Source: Pseudomonadota bacterium (lineage in GTDB: Bacteria; Pseudomonadota; Alphaproteobacteria; Sphingomonadales; Sphingomonadaceae). Taken from it: a stretch of DNA of 33,369 bases. The notes under the pieces were generated by a model. The model saw only the letters and a program-made list of their open reading frames with translations. It had not been told where the DNA came from and did not search any database. Location: NCBI GenBank assembly GCA_023416515.1, contig JAEZHP010000152.1, positions 1 through 33,369 of the forward strand, read 5' to 3'. Both the position numbers and the translations under genes were made by a program. Below are positions 8,685 to 17,781 of the stretch, piece by piece. Each line of letters begins with the position of its first letter. Position 1 is the first letter of the stretch.

Positions 8685-9860
8685 TCAAGCGGCGCGTTTC
8701 AGAAGCACAGATCGAAGAGCGTCGGTTGCGATCTCAATGTCGGTTGGGCCTGAGAAGCGGCCGACCGAAAAGCGGACACATTGAGCGGCCTCCTCTTGCG
8801 ACATGCCCAAGGCGAGCGGCACATGCGACGGCCCTATGATCCCCGAATTGCACGCCGAGCCAGTGGACGCCCCGACGCGCGGTTGAAGCCGCATGAGAAG
8901 GTCGGCGGCGTCTATGCCGGGGAAGCGGACGTGCAACGCCCCGGGGTGGCGGGGGGATGTGGCGCACGTCACCTTGAGGGCAGGAAAAATGCCGCGAAGG
9001 GCAGCCTCTAATCCATCCCTGAGGGCGGCGACGGCAGCGCGCTCGTTTGCACCTTCACCAACGATCAGCCGACATGCTTCGCCCAAGGCGGCGCACAATG
9101 CGGCGGGGACGGTCCCCGCTCTGAGCCCCCGCTCCTGTCCGCCTCCGTGAACGAGGGGCTGCGGGCGCCACGGTGCCTCGAGGGCCACGAACAGGGCGCC
9201 GATCCCGCCCGGAGCATAGATCTTGTGGCCAGAAAGGCTCAGCGCGTCGACCTTCCACTGGAGGACGTCAACCCGTTGAGCGCAGAGCGCCTGCGTCGCG
9301 TCGACGTGAAAGAACGCTCCAAATTCGTGGGCGACCTCGGTCAGGTCGGCAACGGGCTGAATCGTGCCGATTTCATTGTTCACCGCCATGATCGACACGA
9401 CGGCGACGTCCGGCGCCATCCTCGACCTCAATTCACCGGGGTCAACCAAACCATCCGGGCCAACAGGGACAAGTTCTACGGAGAACCCACGAGCCGACAG
9501 CGCCTGCGCCGGCGCGAGCACCGACTTGTGCTCGATCGCGCTCACGAGGACCCGGCGCCGATCCGCGGGCGAGCCCACGGCCGCCCCGAGGATTGCGAGG
9601 TTGTTAGCCTCGGTGGCGCCCGACGTGAAGGTCACCTCCTCCTCTAGCGCGCCGATCGCCCGCGCCACCGATTGTCGGGCGTCCTCGATTCGGCGCGCGG
9701 CCGCCCACCCGAACGCATGATCCTCGGCGCTAGCGTTGCCCGGGTGCGAGAGCGCCTCGATCAGGGCATCGCGGACACGAGGGTCGACGGGCGTGGAGCC
9801 CTGATAGTCGAGATAGGCGGCGGCTTCGGACACATTCACCCCCTGACGCACTGGCGGCAT
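8685..9860 (-). CDS. sspA: cysteine desulfurase (SspA/DndA-like)
   Basis: A 391-residue PLP-dependent class V aminotransferase-fold protein of the IscS/NifS/DndA group. TSGATEANN is the phosphate-binding region, HVDATQALC the Asp/Gln segment and LSGHKIYAP the Schiff-base lysine (Lys213 from the ATG at 9860). STGSACNSG holds the persulfide cysteine (Cys337). The enzyme takes sulfur from L-cysteine and would hand it to the SspD-type protein for DNA backbone sulfuration. It diverges from sspB, with a palindrome between them, and converges on the methyltransferase gene. A TTG start at 9902 would add 14 residues that look unlike the family start and cover the shared promoter, so the ATG is chosen. 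Confidence 0.9.
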   Translation of the reverse strand: MPPVRQGVNVSEAAAYLDYQGSTPVDPRVRDALIEALSHPGNASAEDHAFGWAAARRIEDARQSVARAIGALEEEVTFTSGATEANNLAILGAAVGSPADRRRVLVSAIEHKSVLAPAQALSARGFSVELVPVGPDGLVDPGELRSRMAPDVAVVSIMAVNNEIGTIQPVADLTEVAHEFGAFFHVDATQALCAQRVDVLQWKVDALSLSGHKIYAPGGIGALFVALEAPWRPQPLVHGGGQERGLRAGTVPAALCAALGEACRLIVGEGANERAAVAALRDGLEAALRGIFPALKVTCATSPRHPGALHVRFPGIDAADLLMRLQPRVGASTGSACNSGIIGPSHVPLALGMSQEEAAQCVRFSVGRFSGPTDIEIATDALRSVLLKRAA

Positions 9861-9871
9861 CCACCAGGAGG

Positions 9872-9895
9872 TTGACACAATGTTCTCATTGGGTC
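9872..9895. promoter_or_regulatory. candidate sspB promoter -35 with overlapping operator-like dyad
   Basis: A perfect TTGACA lies at 9872-9877 on the plus strand, 53 bases before the sspB start. Overlapping it is an inverted repeat, GACACAATG - TTCT - CATTGGGTC (9874-9882 and 9887-9895), with one mismatch between the arms. A -10 box at the expected 17-bp spacing is weak (CCATCC). A dyad over the -35 element in a divergent gap is what a repressor operator would look like. Which protein binds is unknown: the HTH gene at 3490 or the DGQHR protein are candidates. Confidence 0.45.
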
Positions 9896-9929
9896 CATCC
9901 AACTGGAAACGATCTCCAGTGAGTTAAGA

Positions 9930-10925
9930 ATGGCCCGGAGCCTGCTCGACATCGCCGACGCCCGCCTTCAGTTTGCAGGGCACGAAACCTTTCCACTCCG
10001 TTACGGGTGGCTAAAGAAGGCCTACGACGCTGTCAGCAATGAAATCGAGAGCGGCGTTCCGGCGGGCACAATCTTTAATGACGACGCTGCGATCTCGCTC
10101 TTCGGCGTCGGTCGCAACATGGTTATCTCGATTCGGCATTGGGCTCTCGCGACGGATATACTCGCGGCGGAGGACAGGCCGGGCGAACGTGCGACACGAA
10201 TCGCGAAGGGGCGTCTTGGCGAGCTCCTCTTCGGCGACGCCCTAGATCCCTATCTCGAGCACCCCGGTTCGCTCTGGCTTTTGCACTGGATGCTCGCCTC
10301 GAAGCCCGGCCGCGCGACCGTGTGGCATTGGGCGTTCAACGAATTTCACGAGCCGTCCTTCGACCGCGAGCTGATGCGCCGGCGCCTGCAACGTCGCTGT
10401 GACGAACTCAGCGAGGCAGGCCGACTGGGGAAGGACCGATCAATCAGCGACATCACGATCCGCCGCGACGTTGAGTGTCTGATCCGCACATACGTCGCTA
10501 CCGCGGGGGGCGCTCGCCGGGCGCCGGAAGATAATATTGAGTCTCCATTGGCCGAGCTGAGCCTCATTCAGAAGGCCGGCATTGGTGAAGTCTATAGATT
10601 TCGCCGCGGCCCGAAGTCATCTCTGCCCGATGAGGTTTTCCTGTTTTCCCTTCTCGATTTTTGGAACACTTACTTCCGAGGGCGGCGTTCCTTCTCGGTT
10701 GATTTCCTGACTTTTGAACGTGGTTCGCCAGGACAGGCCTTCCTCTTGGACGAAGAGACGGTAGCCGAACGGTTGGTGCGATTGGATGCCCTGACCGAGG
10801 GAGCCCTCCGCTGGGACGAATCTTCCGGCATGCGGCAGCTCTATGCTCACGATTTGGATCGTCTCGACATGTGGCAATCCTTGAGATCGATGTACCTGCG
10901 CGACATGGCGGCGGCCGCCGCATGA
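9930..10925 (+). CDS. sspB: SspB-like DUF4007 protein (DNA phosphorothioation)
   Basis: A 331-residue DUF4007 protein. The characteristic opening is present (FAGHETFPLRYGWLKKAYDAV at about residues 11-31), then FGVGRNMVISIRHWALA and the LWLLHWML segment. In SspABCD systems the DUF4007 protein SspB is reported as a DNA nickase that opens the strand for sulfur insertion. The gene lies first in a tight three-gene operon with the ATPase and sulfurtransferase, overlapping the next start by four bases (ATGA). The start at 9930 has no strong Shine-Dalgarno but leads straight into the conserved N-terminus. Confidence 0.88.
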   Translation: MARSLLDIADARLQFAGHETFPLRYGWLKKAYDAVSNEIESGVPAGTIFNDDAAISLFGVGRNMVISIRHWALATDILAAEDRPGERATRIAKGRLGELLFGDALDPYLEHPGSLWLLHWMLASKPGRATVWHWAFNEFHEPSFDRELMRRRLQRRCDELSEAGRLGKDRSISDITIRRDVECLIRTYVATAGGARRAPEDNIESPLAELSLIQKAGIGEVYRFRRGPKSSLPDEVFLFSLLDFWNTYFRGRRSFSVDFLTFERGSPGQAFLLDEETVAERLVRLDALTEGALRWDESSGMRQLYAHDLDRLDMWQSLRSMYLRDMAAAAA

Positions 10926-13900
10926 GCACTCCCCTCGCCTCTTCCGTTCGCGTCGCCCGACGGTTCACCCGGGCCATACGAGTCGACAGCGATCTGGGCG
11001 ACCCCGCAGCCCTTGAAGGCTACGTCTGCTCGCAGTCGGCCGCCGACGCCCTGCTGCTGATGGGACGCCATCGAGAAGCGACAGGGCATTGCGCCTTCAC
11101 TTGGACCGGCCCCTACGGAAGCGGGAAATCGAGCCTTGCGGTGGCGTTGGCGGCCCTGCTCGCAGGCCCGCGCAGCCGGACCAAACAGCTCTTCCGCGAT
11201 CTGCCAGCGGAAGACGCTGTCGAAATCGGCCGTCTTTTCCGGCCATCTGCTCGAGCCTGGGCCGTGGTGCCGGTCGTCGGCCGCCGCGCCTCTGCCGAAG
11301 ACGCTATTGCGGACGCCATCATGGCCGTCGCACAGCAAGAGAAACTCCCGTCGCGAAAGCCCAAAGAGTCCCTTTCGAGCTGGATTTCCCGCCTGGTCAG
11401 CGCGCCTAGCGCCGAAGGCCTGGTCCTCATCGTCGATGAAATGGGGAAATTCCTTGAGCACGCGGCGGCGGACGGTGGCGACGTTCACGTCTTCCAGGAC
11501 CTGGCGGAGATTTCCGCACGGTCTGGCGGACGTTTCATCCTGATCGGCATCCTTCACCAGGCGTTCGACGAGTACGCGCACCGTCTCTCGCGCGAAGCGC
11601 GGGACGAGTGGATGAAGGTCCAGGGCCGCTTCCTCGACGTCTCCATCAGCCTCGCGGGGGAAGAGCAAATCGAACTCATCGCGCGCGCGATCGAATCCAA
11701 GGACAAGCCGGCCGTCCCCTCGCCGATGGCTCAGGTGACTGCAAAGGCGATCCGCGGCAAGCGCAGCGGATCGCCGGCCGCTCTGGCGGAGCGCCTCTCA
11801 GCCTGCTGGCCGCTGCACCCGATTGTCGCCGCCCTCCTGGGCCCGATCTCCCGTCGCCGCTTTGGACAGAGCCAACGGAGCATCTTCGGTTTCCTCACCT
11901 CCGCCGAGCCGTTCGGTTTGCAGGAGCATTTGGCCAGAGCAACGGGACGCGAGGAGCTGTTTGCCCCAGAACAGCTGTGGGACTATCTCCGCGCTAACCT
12001 CGAACCCGCGATTCTGGCGTCGCCGGATGGCCACCGCTGGTCGACCGCGGTCGAGGCGATTGAGCGGTGCGAAGTGCGCGGCGGGAGCCGTACGCATCTT
12101 GCGCTCTTGAAGGGGATCGCGCTCCTCGACCTATTCAAGGACCGTTCCGGACTTCAGGCCACGCCCGAGGTGGTCGCCCAATGCCTGCCGCCTAGTGAGA
12201 GCGGTTCGATCGAAGCAGCCCTGACGGACCTAGTCGGATGGTCGGTCGTCGTTTTCCGGAAGCACGCCGGGTCTTACGCCATCTACGCGGGCAGCGACTT
12301 TGACATCGAGCAGGCCATTGAGGACGCGCGCCGCAACGGCGTGACCGTCGACTATCGCCACCTGGCACGTCAGGCATCACTCCAGCCCATCCTCGCCAAG
12401 CGCCACTACGAGACCACAGGGGCGCTCCGCTGGTTCGAAGTGGACCTCGCGCCGCTCCACGAGGCCCAGGATAGGGTAGCCAGCTACAAGCCAGCCGCTG
12501 GCGCCGCCGGCGTGTTCCTCCTTCTCGTCAGCGGCCAGGGCGAGCCCCAAGCAGCCGCCCGGAAGATCTGCAAGCGGGTCGCCCGCGAGGCTGGGGAACG
12601 ACTGATCGTGGTAGGGTGGACTCGCGACAGTTTCCGCCTGCGTGAGATGGCGATCGAACTGGCCAGTCTTGAGCACGTCCGCACGAACCGGCCCGAGCTC
12701 GAGGGCGATCCCGTCGCCCGGCGCGAAGTCGATGCGCGCATCTCCAAGCTCGCCGCGGAGCTGGAGGACCGACTGAGCGACGCGATCGACCTGGTCGACT
12801 GGGTGCTTCCAGTCGAGGTCGAGGCTGGTCATTCCCAGAAGCTCACGGGCCCCGCCGCCCTAAGCATCCTTGCATCAGACCTGGCGGACTGGCGCTACCC
12901 GGCGAGTCCGCGCCTGCGTAACGAGCTCGTCAATCGGACCCGCCCCTCCTCCAATGCGGCTGCAGCGACCCGCGCTCTGCTGCACGCGATGGTCGACCAT
13001 GCCGGTGAAGCGCGGCTCGGTCTCGACGGCTATCCGCCTGAGGCTGGCCTCTACTCCAGCCTGCTGGAAAGCACCGGTCTTCACAAAAGAGCCCGCGGAG
13101 GCTGGCGCTTTGTCGCCCCGCAAGACGGCGATCCGCACTCACTCGCCCCTATTTGGCGCAGGGCCGAGGAGATGCTGCGGGCGAACGACGGCGGACAGAC
13201 CTTCGCCGAGCTATTCTCGGCCTGGCGGGCGCCGCCGTTTGGCGTTCGCGATGGGCTGCTTCCAATCCTCGGGGCGGCCTTCCTGCTGAGCGCGTCTGAA
13301 CGGGCGGCGATCTATCTCGATGGGGTGTTCCGCCCGCAGCTCGACGCCTATCTGGTCGACCGGATCCTCCAAGACCCGGGCGCGGTGCGCGTGCGTTGGG
13401 TGGAACTGTCCGATCTCGACTCAAACCTCGTCGCGGAGCTTTCGCGGCGCCTGAGCGACGAGGAAGGGTGCGTTGCGCCCTCCCCGCTCGAGGTCGCCAA
13501 AGCGCTCGTGCGGCAGGTCCGCGCTTTGCCGAATTGGACACTTCGGACGAGCACGCTATCCCCGAATGCAACGGCCCTTCGGAACCTTGGCCGCAATTCT
13601 CACGATCCCAACCAGCTCCTCTTTGAGGATCTCCCGCGCGCCATTGGGGGGGAGCGCGGGGCGACGGGCGCCTTGCTGGCGAGCGCGGTCGACCGCGCTC
13701 GCCTGGAGTTGCAGGGCGCCTATCCGCAAATGCTCAACGATCTGATCAATACCCTCTATCGTGAGCTGCGCTTCAAAGGGGCAGTGAGCGCGAACTTCGG
13801 GCCGCTTCAAAGACGCGCGGCTGCGGTCAAGGGACTGTCGGGCAACTTCCGCCTCGACGCGCTGGCCACCCGTCTTGCGGCCTTCGACGGGACCATGGAG

Positions 13901-14281
13901 GACGTTGAAGGCATCGCGAGCCTTGCAGCGAACAAGCCGCCGAGAGATTGGGTCGACCGAGACGTGGACGCCGCTCGCATCGAGCTCGCGGCGCTCGCCC
14001 AACAGTTTTTGCGAGCGGAAGGCTTGGGCCATCTCAAAGGTCGTGCCGATGGCCGTGTGACCATGGTCGTGTATGTCAGCGACCCCGACTACCCGGCTCC
14101 CGCCGCGCCTGAGATCGAACTCGATCCTGCGGAACATCGACAAGCGGACCAGCTGGCATCCAAGATCGCGAAAATCCTCGGACAGGAAGGCGCGCCGACC
14201 AACGTCGCGCTTGGCGCCCTCGCCAAGCTCGGGCTGCAGCTCAGCGCGCCCGCGGATATCCATGAACCTGTAGAGGCCTGA
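10922..14281 (+). CDS. sspC: SspC-like large P-loop ATPase
   Basis: A 1119-residue protein with Walker A GPYGSGKS (Gly63-Ser70) and Walker B LVLIVDEMGKF (Asp172-Glu173). This is an AAA/STAND-like ATPase domain, with a long helical remainder lacking further motifs I can name. Position between the DUF4007 gene and the PAPS-reductase-like gene identifies it as the SspC ATPase of the phosphorothioation complex. The ATG at 10922 overlaps the sspB stop (ATGA); the frame stays open upstream, but those codons lie inside sspB. The next gene starts immediately after its stop, without a gap. ATP hydrolysis probably drives DNA remodelling during sulfur insertion; this is family knowledge, not visible here. 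Confidence 0.88.
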   Translation: MSTPLASSVRVARRFTRAIRVDSDLGDPAALEGYVCSQSAADALLLMGRHREATGHCAFTWTGPYGSGKSSLAVALAALLAGPRSRTKQLFRDLPAEDAVEIGRLFRPSARAWAVVPVVGRRASAEDAIADAIMAVAQQEKLPSRKPKESLSSWISRLVSAPSAEGLVLIVDEMGKFLEHAAADGGDVHVFQDLAEISARSGGRFILIGILHQAFDEYAHRLSREARDEWMKVQGRFLDVSISLAGEEQIELIARAIESKDKPAVPSPMAQVTAKAIRGKRSGSPAALAERLSACWPLHPIVAALLGPISRRRFGQSQRSIFGFLTSAEPFGLQEHLARATGREELFAPEQLWDYLRANLEPAILASPDGHRWSTAVEAIERCEVRGGSRTHLALLKGIALLDLFKDRSGLQATPEVVAQCLPPSESGSIEAALTDLVGWSVVVFRKHAGSYAIYAGSDFDIEQAIEDARRNGVTVDYRHLARQASLQPILAKRHYETTGALRWFEVDLAPLHEAQDRVASYKPAAGAAGVFLLLVSGQGEPQAAARKICKRVAREAGERLIVVGWTRDSFRLREMAIELASLEHVRTNRPELEGDPVARREVDARISKLAAELEDRLSDAIDLVDWVLPVEVEAGHSQKLTGPAALSILASDLADWRYPASPRLRNELVNRTRPSSNAAAATRALLHAMVDHAGEARLGLDGYPPEAGLYSSLLESTGLHKRARGGWRFVAPQDGDPHSLAPIWRRAEEMLRANDGGQTFAELFSAWRAPPFGVRDGLLPILGAAFLLSASERAAIYLDGVFRPQLDAYLVDRILQDPGAVRVRWVELSDLDSNLVAELSRRLSDEEGCVAPSPLEVAKALVRQVRALPNWTLRTSTLSPNATALRNLGRNSHDPNQLLFEDLPRAIGGERGATGALLASAVDRARLELQGAYPQMLNDLINTLYRELRFKGAVSANFGPLQRRAAAVKGLSGNFRLDALATRLAAFDGTMEDVEGIASLAANKPPRDWVDRDVDAARIELAALAQQFLRAEGLGHLKGRADGRVTMVVYVSDPDYPAPAAPEIELDPAEHRQADQLASKIAKILGQEGAPTNVALGALAKLGLQLSAPADIHEPVEA

Positions 14282-15112
14282 ATGACCGAACGACACGTGC
14301 TCGGCATCTCCGGCGGCAAGGACAGTGCAGCCCTCGCCGTGTATATGCGCCAGCACGCCCCCGAGCTCGACATCGATTACTTCTTCACTGACACTGGCAA
14401 GGAGCTGCCGGAGGTCTACGAGTTCCTGGGCCGACTGGAGGGCTTTCTAGGCAAACCGATCCTCCGCCTGAACCCCGATCGCGACTTCGATTTCTGGCTG
14501 AGGGAGTACAACAGCTTCCTCCCCTCCCCGCAGACGCGTTGGTGCACGCGACAGCTCAAGATCAAACCGTTCGAGGAATGGGTCCGCCCGCTCGTTCGCG
14601 CGGGAGACGTCGTGCACAGCTATGTCGCGATCCGGGCCGATGAGGATTACCGGGAAGGCTACATTTCCGGACAGGAGAACCTTCGGGTCCACCTACCGTT
14701 CAGGACGGCCGGCATCGATAAGGCCGGCGTCACCGAAATCCTCGAAGCCGCGGGCGTCGGTCTCCCTGACTACTATCGTTGGCGGTCCCGCAGCGGCTGC
14801 ACGTTCTGCTTCTACCAGCAGAAGATCGAGTGGGCGCGCCTGCTCGAGGAACATCCAGAAGCCTTCGAAGAAGCCCGTGGCTACGAGAAGACGGCGCTGG
14901 AGCACGGCTCTCCCTTCACCTGGAGCCAGGGCGAGTCCCTGGACGATTTGGCGCGCCCGGAGCGCCTAGCTCAAATCCGAGCCGACCACGAGAAGCGAGT
15001 CGCGCGGCTCAACGCCCGTAAGCCGATCAATGCCCTGGCCGACGACGTGCGCGTGGACATCGACGAGGTGTATGGCTCGGCTGGGAAACTCTGCCTTGCC
15101 TGCCACAAGTAG
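14282..15112 (+). CDS. sspD: SspD/DndC-like sulfurtransferase (PAPS reductase family)
   Basis: A 276-residue protein of the PAPS reductase/ATP pyrophosphatase family. The PP-loop SGGKDS (Ser10-Ser15) stands at the N-terminus. RWCTRQLK (Cys88), SGCTFC (Cys173 and Cys176) and a C-terminal CLACHK (Cys271 and Cys274) supply cysteines suited to an Fe-S cluster and sulfur transfer, as in DndC. It would activate the DNA backbone phosphate with ATP and pass on the sulfur mobilised by the desulfurase. It abuts the sspC stop and closes the operon, then meets the helicase operon tail to tail with only ten bases between, leaving almost no room for separate terminators. Confidence 0.9.
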   Translation: MTERHVLGISGGKDSAALAVYMRQHAPELDIDYFFTDTGKELPEVYEFLGRLEGFLGKPILRLNPDRDFDFWLREYNSFLPSPQTRWCTRQLKIKPFEEWVRPLVRAGDVVHSYVAIRADEDYREGYISGQENLRVHLPFRTAGIDKAGVTEILEAAGVGLPDYYRWRSRSGCTFCFYQQKIEWARLLEEHPEAFEEARGYEKTALEHGSPFTWSQGESLDDLARPERLAQIRADHEKRVARLNARKPINALADDVRVDIDEVYGSAGKLCLACHK

Positions 15113-15122
15113 ACTCCGCGCA

Positions 15123-17303
15123 TCAGATCGCGTGTTCCAGATCGTAGGCGGTGAGTACGTCCCTCAGGCGCTCGTAGGCTTCGAACCGGTTCTCAGCCAA
15201 GGTCGAGAACTCCGCGACGCGCTTCAGCTCAGCGCTGATCAGCTTGCGGGCCGCGCCCGTCGGGTCGAGCGCGCCTTCGGGTAGGATCACCACGAAGTCG
15301 TGGATGGTCGCGAGGCTCTTCCCGGGGGACCGGCGCAAGATGCGGCCGCGGCGCTGGATGAACTGGCGAGGATCGCGCGAACTCGCCAGGATGTACGCGG
15401 TCCCGCAGGCCGGCACGTCGATGCCTTCATCCAGGCATTTGATCGCGACGAGGCCGTCGATCAGGCCGACGCGAAACGCCTGCAGGATTCCCTCGCGCTC
15501 GCGCCGACCCTCCCGGGCGGTAAAGCGGGAAACCTTCCAATGCAGATCGTCGAGCACTCGGCTGACAACCTCAATCTGCCGCGACGGCAGACTGTCGGTG
15601 TTGTCGTCCTCTTCGTCCTCCTCGTCGCCATCGTCGTATTCGACACGGCCGTCGCCACAGTAGAACAGCGCGTGACTTTCGGGCGGCCGCCCGGCGAGGA
15701 CCGCCTGAAGCGCGGGGATCTTATTCACCGCGGAGCCGATCAGGCGCGCGCGCCTCATCAGCAGCGCGGTCAGGCCCTGGCTCGGCTTAGACCCTGCTGA
15801 CTGCCCTTCGCGGGCGAACAAGCGGGCGATCTCGTCCGAAAGGGCGATAAATTCCTCCGCCTCGTCGTCCGTCAGCGCGACGAGGTGGGGGTAGTAGTTG
15901 TAGGGCGTCAGGACCTTGTCCTCGATCGCCTGCCTCAGCGTGTAGCTGAAGACAATGTCGCCATAATACGCCTTTAGCCGGGCGTTTCGCTCTTCGTCGA
16001 GGTAGTGCTCGGGTGTCGCTGAAAGACCAATTCGATACCTCGCATTCTGAGGCAGCGCGCTGGCGAACGACTCTGAGCCGTGATGGTGGCACTCGTCGCC
16101 AATCCACAAGAACTGGTTTGCCGGAATTCGGGCGATGGCGTCTTGGAAATCCGCCGTCTTCAGCGTTCGATTGACCACAACAATTGCTTCGAACGGCGTC
16201 GATCCGGTCAGGACGTCGAGCACCTTCTTCTGCAATTCGTCGTACCAATTGGCCTTTGACACGTAACACTGAAGCGCTCGGATATTGAACGTCTCCAAAA
16301 TCTCGCACCATTGGTCCGCGAGACTTTGATAAGGAGCCGCAATCACCACAGTCAGTCCGGGGATCGCCTTCGCCATCTGAACGATCGCGTAGACGGCCGT
16401 AATGGTCTTCCCCGCGCCTGTGGCCAGATCGAAGATTCCTTGGAACGCCCCTTTGGCCTGCCAGGCCGTCAGCGCGTCGCGCTGGTGGTCTCTGATTTGG
16501 AAGGGCATCCCGTTGACGGTCTCGGGCACGCTCGGACCGCGTGGGCGCGAGGCTACGGCCCCCTCGTCCTCGGCTGCGCGGAGCCGCGCCTCGATTTCCA
16601 GTTCTCGTTGCGGGTCGGGCGCACGCTCCATCGTCGCGGCCACCTCCAGCAGGCGGTCCTTAAGCGCCGTAGGAACGTCAATCACGACGGTGCCCCGACT
16701 CTGGTTGGCCCAGAGGCGTTCAAAGCTCGCCCGGTGTGGCTCATGCCAGTCGGACAGCTCGGGGCGCCACGCGGGAAACACGTCGATCGATTCGTAGTTG
16801 AGCGTCGGCAGGAGGGCCGACGCGCTCTCATTGGCGGACCCTGCGAAAACGATCGAGTCGCCGGCGGCGTCGGAAATGATTCCGACCTTGTCGTGGTAGA
16901 GTCCCCGAGGGCGCAGCGCGACGCGAATCTCCAGGCGCCCCTGCGCGACGAGCCAGGATAGCGCCTTGAACCGGTGCTCGAAGAGTTCGTCGTTCGCGAC
17001 CTCCTCTAATTCGGCGATGAACGTCTGGCCGAGGCTGTCTGAAAGCTCCTTCAGACGCAGGCCCTCCTTCACCGCCTCGATGTCCGCCTGGTCCGAAAAG
17101 GCGCCGACGATCAGCCGGATCGCTCCGCCACCGGCGATGAAGGCGGTGAGGGCCTGGGCCGCATGGCTCAAGGTCGAGGCGGAGAAGAACCCAACGGCGC
17201 GGTCGTATCGGTTGGCTACTGAGAGCGCCGGAAAGTAGAAGTCCCGAAGGATGTCATCCTGGTCCGACTTGTAGACGCCCTTGAGCTGCAGATCGCGCAG
17301 CAT
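15123..17303 (-). CDS. PLD nuclease-SF2 helicase fusion (phosphorothioation restriction)
   Basis: A 726-residue fusion. Residues of about 15-200 form a phospholipase-D-like nuclease domain with YHDKVGI (His137, Lys139) and a following GSANES (Asn158), a single HxK set as in PLD proteins that dimerise. Residues of about 265-700 form a superfamily 2 helicase: Walker A ATGAGKT (294-300), DECH box (403-406), SAT (428-430) and motif VI QRRGRILRR (650-658). Between the two helicase lobes is a strikingly acidic stretch (about 557-570). It ends the minus-strand operon, one base from the preceding gene. Together with the ATPase gene it resembles the restriction half of SspABCD-SspFGH systems; I do not assign a letter. 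Confidence 0.85.
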   Translation of the reverse strand: MLRDLQLKGVYKSDQDDILRDFYFPALSVANRYDRAVGFFSASTLSHAAQALTAFIAGGGAIRLIVGAFSDQADIEAVKEGLRLKELSDSLGQTFIAELEEVANDELFEHRFKALSWLVAQGRLEIRVALRPRGLYHDKVGIISDAAGDSIVFAGSANESASALLPTLNYESIDVFPAWRPELSDWHEPHRASFERLWANQSRGTVVIDVPTALKDRLLEVAATMERAPDPQRELEIEARLRAAEDEGAVASRPRGPSVPETVNGMPFQIRDHQRDALTAWQAKGAFQGIFDLATGAGKTITAVYAIVQMAKAIPGLTVVIAAPYQSLADQWCEILETFNIRALQCYVSKANWYDELQKKVLDVLTGSTPFEAIVVVNRTLKTADFQDAIARIPANQFLWIGDECHHHGSESFASALPQNARYRIGLSATPEHYLDEERNARLKAYYGDIVFSYTLRQAIEDKVLTPYNYYPHLVALTDDEAEEFIALSDEIARLFAREGQSAGSKPSQGLTALLMRRARLIGSAVNKIPALQAVLAGRPPESHALFYCGDGRVEYDDGDEEDEEDDNTDSLPSRQIEVVSRVLDDLHWKVSRFTAREGRREREGILQAFRVGLIDGLVAIKCLDEGIDVPACGTAYILASSRDPRQFIQRRGRILRRSPGKSLATIHDFVVILPEGALDPTGAARKLISAELKRVAEFSTLAENRFEAYERLRDVLTAYDLEHAI

Positions 17304-17304
17304 T

Positions 17305-17781
17305 TCAGAATTTGATCGCGGCCAGATCGGGCTCAGCTTGCGCCGGCTGCAGATACTTTCGCTCCTTCAGCAGGGCCATCAGCGCCCGATCAGGATACTC
17401 GCCGCCGTTCCGAAGCATAAAATCCTTGATGAGGCCCAGACCGCCGTTGGCGTACTCCTCGAAGATTTGGGCGCAGCGAATCTCTTCGCCCTCGCGAAGC
17501 ACCTCGACGTCTCCGGTCTCCGCGACCGCGATCGTCCAGAGCAGATCCTCGGCCGCCGGCTCGCGCTCGAACTGTTGATAGGAGATGTCCTCGACGCCTT
17601 GACTACGGTCGAGCGGAACCCGCCGCTGTTCGGAGAACCCGAGAAGCGCTGCGAAGCACAGGAGCTCCCGGATGGTCGGGAAGAGCTTCCGGTCCGATCC
17701 CGGGATGTTCTGCATCGAGAGCCGCTGGACGAGTTCCTCGTGGACCCGGCTACGATTGATGTTGGGGGCGCGATCAGCCAT
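17305..17781 (-). CDS. Dnd/Ssp-associated protein (dnd_assoc_4-like)
   Basis: A 158-residue soluble protein resembling the Dnd system-associated protein 4 family (TIGR04062) from memory: an FPTIRELLCFAALLGF segment, a RRVPLDRS turn and the signature FEEYANGGLGLI at about residues 108-119. No catalytic motif is visible. It overlaps the upstream ATPase stop (TGATG) and ends one base before the helicase, so the three are translationally linked. A likely role is as a structural or DNA-binding subunit of the restriction complex, inferred from context; in SspFGH-type cassettes a small protein sits between the ATPase and the helicase. Confidence 0.72.
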   Translation of the reverse strand: MADRAPNINRSRVHEELVQRLSMQNIPGSDRKLFPTIRELLCFAALLGFSEQRRVPLDRSQGVEDISYQQFEREPAAEDLLWTIAVAETGDVEVLREGEEIRCAQIFEEYANGGLGLIKDFMLRNGGEYPDRALMALLKERKYLQPAQAEPDLAAIKF

